6,547 nucleotides of DNA, taken from positions 1 through 6,547 of the forward strand of contig JAEORM010000135.1 in the NCBI GenBank assembly GCA_016840905.1, given 5' to 3'. Shown here in pieces: positions 5,657 to 6,547 of the stretch (position 1 is its first letter; the number at the start of each line of letters is the position of its first letter). The position numbers and the translations under genes are program-made. The stretch comes from Candidatus Gerdarchaeota archaeon (lineage in GTDB: Archaea > Asgardarchaeota > Heimdallarchaeia > JABLTI01). Below the pieces are notes generated by a model. The model was not told where the DNA came from, did not search any database, and worked only from the letters and a program-made list of their open reading frames with translations.

Positions 5657-5688
5657 GGAAATTTATTTCCTTCTTTTTCTTTTTTTTT
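5655..5688 (+). terminator. Hairpin plus T5-C-T9: bacterial-looking intrinsic terminator
   Basis: AAGGAAA (5655-5661) pairs perfectly with TTTCCTT (5666-5672) around a 4-nt loop, beginning within the stop codon. It is followed by T5 (5674-5678), C, and T9 (5680-5688). This is the clearest terminator in the window. Confidence 0.75.
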
Positions 5689-5725
5689 AAAAATATTCAA
5701 ATGATATAAGAGAAATTAGGTAATT

Positions 5726-6307
5726 ATGTTTGAATTTGTATTATTCTCAAGGCAAGGTTTTACAGATGGTAATTTTAGCTCGCTTATAGATGCAGGACGG
5801 TTAGATACTGTCTATCAATGCATTTTTACCTCAATTTTCAAATCTCATGGTCATAGAGGAGATACAAAATTCCATGCATTCCTATATGGTCCACCAAAAC
5901 CACCTATCCATTTGGAAGTAACTGGAGAATCTTTGTACAATGTGCGAGTGGATGAAAAAACTTGGACAGAAATTCTAAAGAAGGTATTAAGTGGAGGAAC
6001 ACATCCAGGTATAATAGTCTCGAAAAATAGCTTTGAAGCTTTTATAAAAGAAAAAGTGGAGATGAAGACAAATATCTTTGTCTTAGAGGAAAAAGGTGAA
6101 TCGATAGGAGAGATAGATTTGAGTGAATCAGCAGTATTTGTAATAGGGGATCATATTGGATTACCACGAGAGAAAGAGAAATACCTCCTTAGATATGGAA
6201 GAAAAATATCATTAGGAAAACAAAGATATTTGGCAGCAAGCTGTTTAGATATAATAAATTATGAATTGGATAAATATATGATAAAGAAATATAATATTAC
6301 AAGATAA
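5726..6307 (+). CDS. trmY: tRNA (pseudouridine(54)-N1)-methyltransferase TrmY
   Basis: A SPOUT-superfamily enzyme that transfers a methyl group from SAM to N1 of pseudouridine 54 in the tRNA T-loop, giving m1-Psi54, the archaeal stand-in for ribothymidine. The 193-residue length is normal. GRLDTVYQCIFTSIF (24-38) followed by FHAFLYGPPKPP (49-60) is the family's N-terminal signature, recalled from the Methanocaldococcus protein. FVIGDHIGLP (138-147) is the SAM-binding loop of the trefoil knot, and ISLGKQRYLAASCLDIINYE (161-180) is the knotted C-terminal part, with the Cys seen in homologues. The start ATG is preceded by AGG (5718-5720) five bases away. The pathway needs a pseudouridine synthase (Pus10) to act first; that gene is not in this window. 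A tRNA gene with U54 follows 101 bases downstream. Confidence 0.95.
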   Translation: MFEFVLFSRQGFTDGNFSSLIDAGRLDTVYQCIFTSIFKSHGHRGDTKFHAFLYGPPKPPIHLEVTGESLYNVRVDEKTWTEILKKVLSGGTHPGIIVSKNSFEAFIKEKVEMKTNIFVLEEKGESIGEIDLSESAVFVIGDHIGLPREKEKYLLRYGRKISLGKQRYLAASCLDIINYELDKYMIKKYNITR

Positions 6308-6335
6308 GCAAGAGAAAAAAAGAAGGTAAACAAGG

Positions 6336-6371
6336 GAAAAAGTTATTTTTCTGAGTTGGCGTAAGCTTTTT
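6336..6371 (+). terminator. Weak hairpin and T-tracts after trmY
   Basis: GAAAAA (6336-6341) and TTTTTC (6346-6351) form a 6-bp stem with a GTTA loop. A second T-run occurs at 6367-6371. Both lie between the trmY stop and tRNA-Thr and could end the trmY transcript. The second run also overlaps the tRNA promoter candidate. Confidence 0.35.
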
Positions 6372-6377
6372 AATATC
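6366..6377 (+). promoter_or_regulatory. TATA-like box of tRNA-Thr
   Basis: CTTTTTAATATC is centred about 37 bases before the tRNA 5' end. Initiation about 26 bases downstream would fall near 6398, leaving a 5' leader of about 10 bases for RNase P to remove. Confidence 0.35.
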
Positions 6378-6408
6378 TTAACTGAAAAAAGGAACAATCA
6401 AAAGAAAA

Positions 6409-6520
6409 GCCGTCGTTGCACAGCATGGTAGTGCGACTCCTTGGTATGGTAAATACTGAGGATGTTTCCTCTCCCCCAAATAGGAGTAGGCCGTGAGTTC
6501 AAATCTCATCGACGGCTCCA
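6409..6520 (+). tRNA. tRNA-Thr(GGT) with 35-nt intron, CCA encoded
   Basis: The cloverleaf folds without mismatches. The acceptor stem is GCCGTCG (6409-6415)/CGACGGC (6510-6516). The D-stem is GCAC/GTGC (6418-6421, 6431-6434) with loop AGCATGGTA. The anticodon stem is ACTCC (6436-6440)/GGAGT (6483-6487), followed by a 5-nt variable loop AGGCC. The T-stem is GTGAG/CTCAT (6493-6509) with loop TTCAAAT. The discriminator is U6517 and CCA is 6518-6520. The anticodon GGT (6443-6445) reads ACC and ACU. U73 is a known identity base of archaeal tRNA-Thr, which supports the call. The intron is 6447-6481 at position 37/38; the spliced RNA is 77 nt with CCA. The gene is 101 bases downstream of trmY, and its U54 fits that enzyme's pathway. 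Confidence 0.96.
6447..6481 (+). other. tRNA-Thr intron with near-canonical bulge-helix-bulge
   Basis: The central helix TTGG (6441-6444)/CCAA (6476-6479) has four Watson-Crick pairs. It is flanked by bulges TA|T (cut after 6446) and AT|A (cut after 6481). On the intron side, G6448-C6475 and G6449-C6474 continue the fold, and GAGGA-TGTT-TCCTC (6458-6471) forms a terminal hairpin. This is a closer match to the splicing endonuclease consensus than the tRNA-Leu intron. Confidence 0.9.
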
Positions 6521-6547
6521 TTTCTTCTTTTAATGATTTCTTCTATC

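Noticed and set aside
6447..6481. CTGA and GATG-like boxes in the tRNA-Thr intron
   Set aside because: At 35 nt the intron is too short for a C/D RNA, and these bases belong to or adjoin the simple intron hairpin.

Overview
The window is AT-rich and archaeal. The evidence is an archaeal/eukaryotic-type SecY (Sec61 alpha family), a TrmY-type SPOUT tRNA methyltransferase, an archaeal coiled-coil protein of the COG1340 type, and two tRNA genes. Both tRNAs are interrupted one base after the anticodon (position 37/38) by introns carrying archaeal bulge-helix-bulge signals, and both encode CCA. A degenerate RING-like C-terminal domain and the low GC content would fit an Asgard archaeon, but that placement is only a guess.

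Layout. 1-507 (+) is the 3' part of a class I SAM-dependent methyltransferase cut by the window edge. It converges on 602-1483 (-), a coiled-coil protein. A 480-base, very AT-rich divergent region follows (1484-1963). It holds promoter candidates, small hairpins and a GGATAG repeat set. From 1964 on, everything reads on the + strand: secY (1964-3388), tRNA-Leu(CAA) with a 58-nt intron (3423-3566), a membrane-anchored protein with a RING-like zinc module (3670-4422), an unrecognised multi-spanning membrane protein (4529-5656), trmY (5726-6307) and tRNA-Thr(GGT) with a 35-nt intron (6409-6520).

The genes look like individually transcribed units rather than one operon. Most stop codons are followed or overlapped by a perfect stem-loop, several with a T-run. 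secY is the translocon channel, trmY modifies position 54 of tRNAs such as the two encoded here, and the coiled-coil gene is divergent from secY.

Most worth a second look: the half-RING domain; the sharply patchy CTG leucine codon use inside secY; the resemblance of the coiled-coil protein to eukaryotic Bfr1/PPI1 next to the translocon gene; an 8-nt complement of the tRNA-Leu D-arm inside its own intron; and the hairpins at gene ends. I see no CRISPR array, insertion sequence or clear mobile element.
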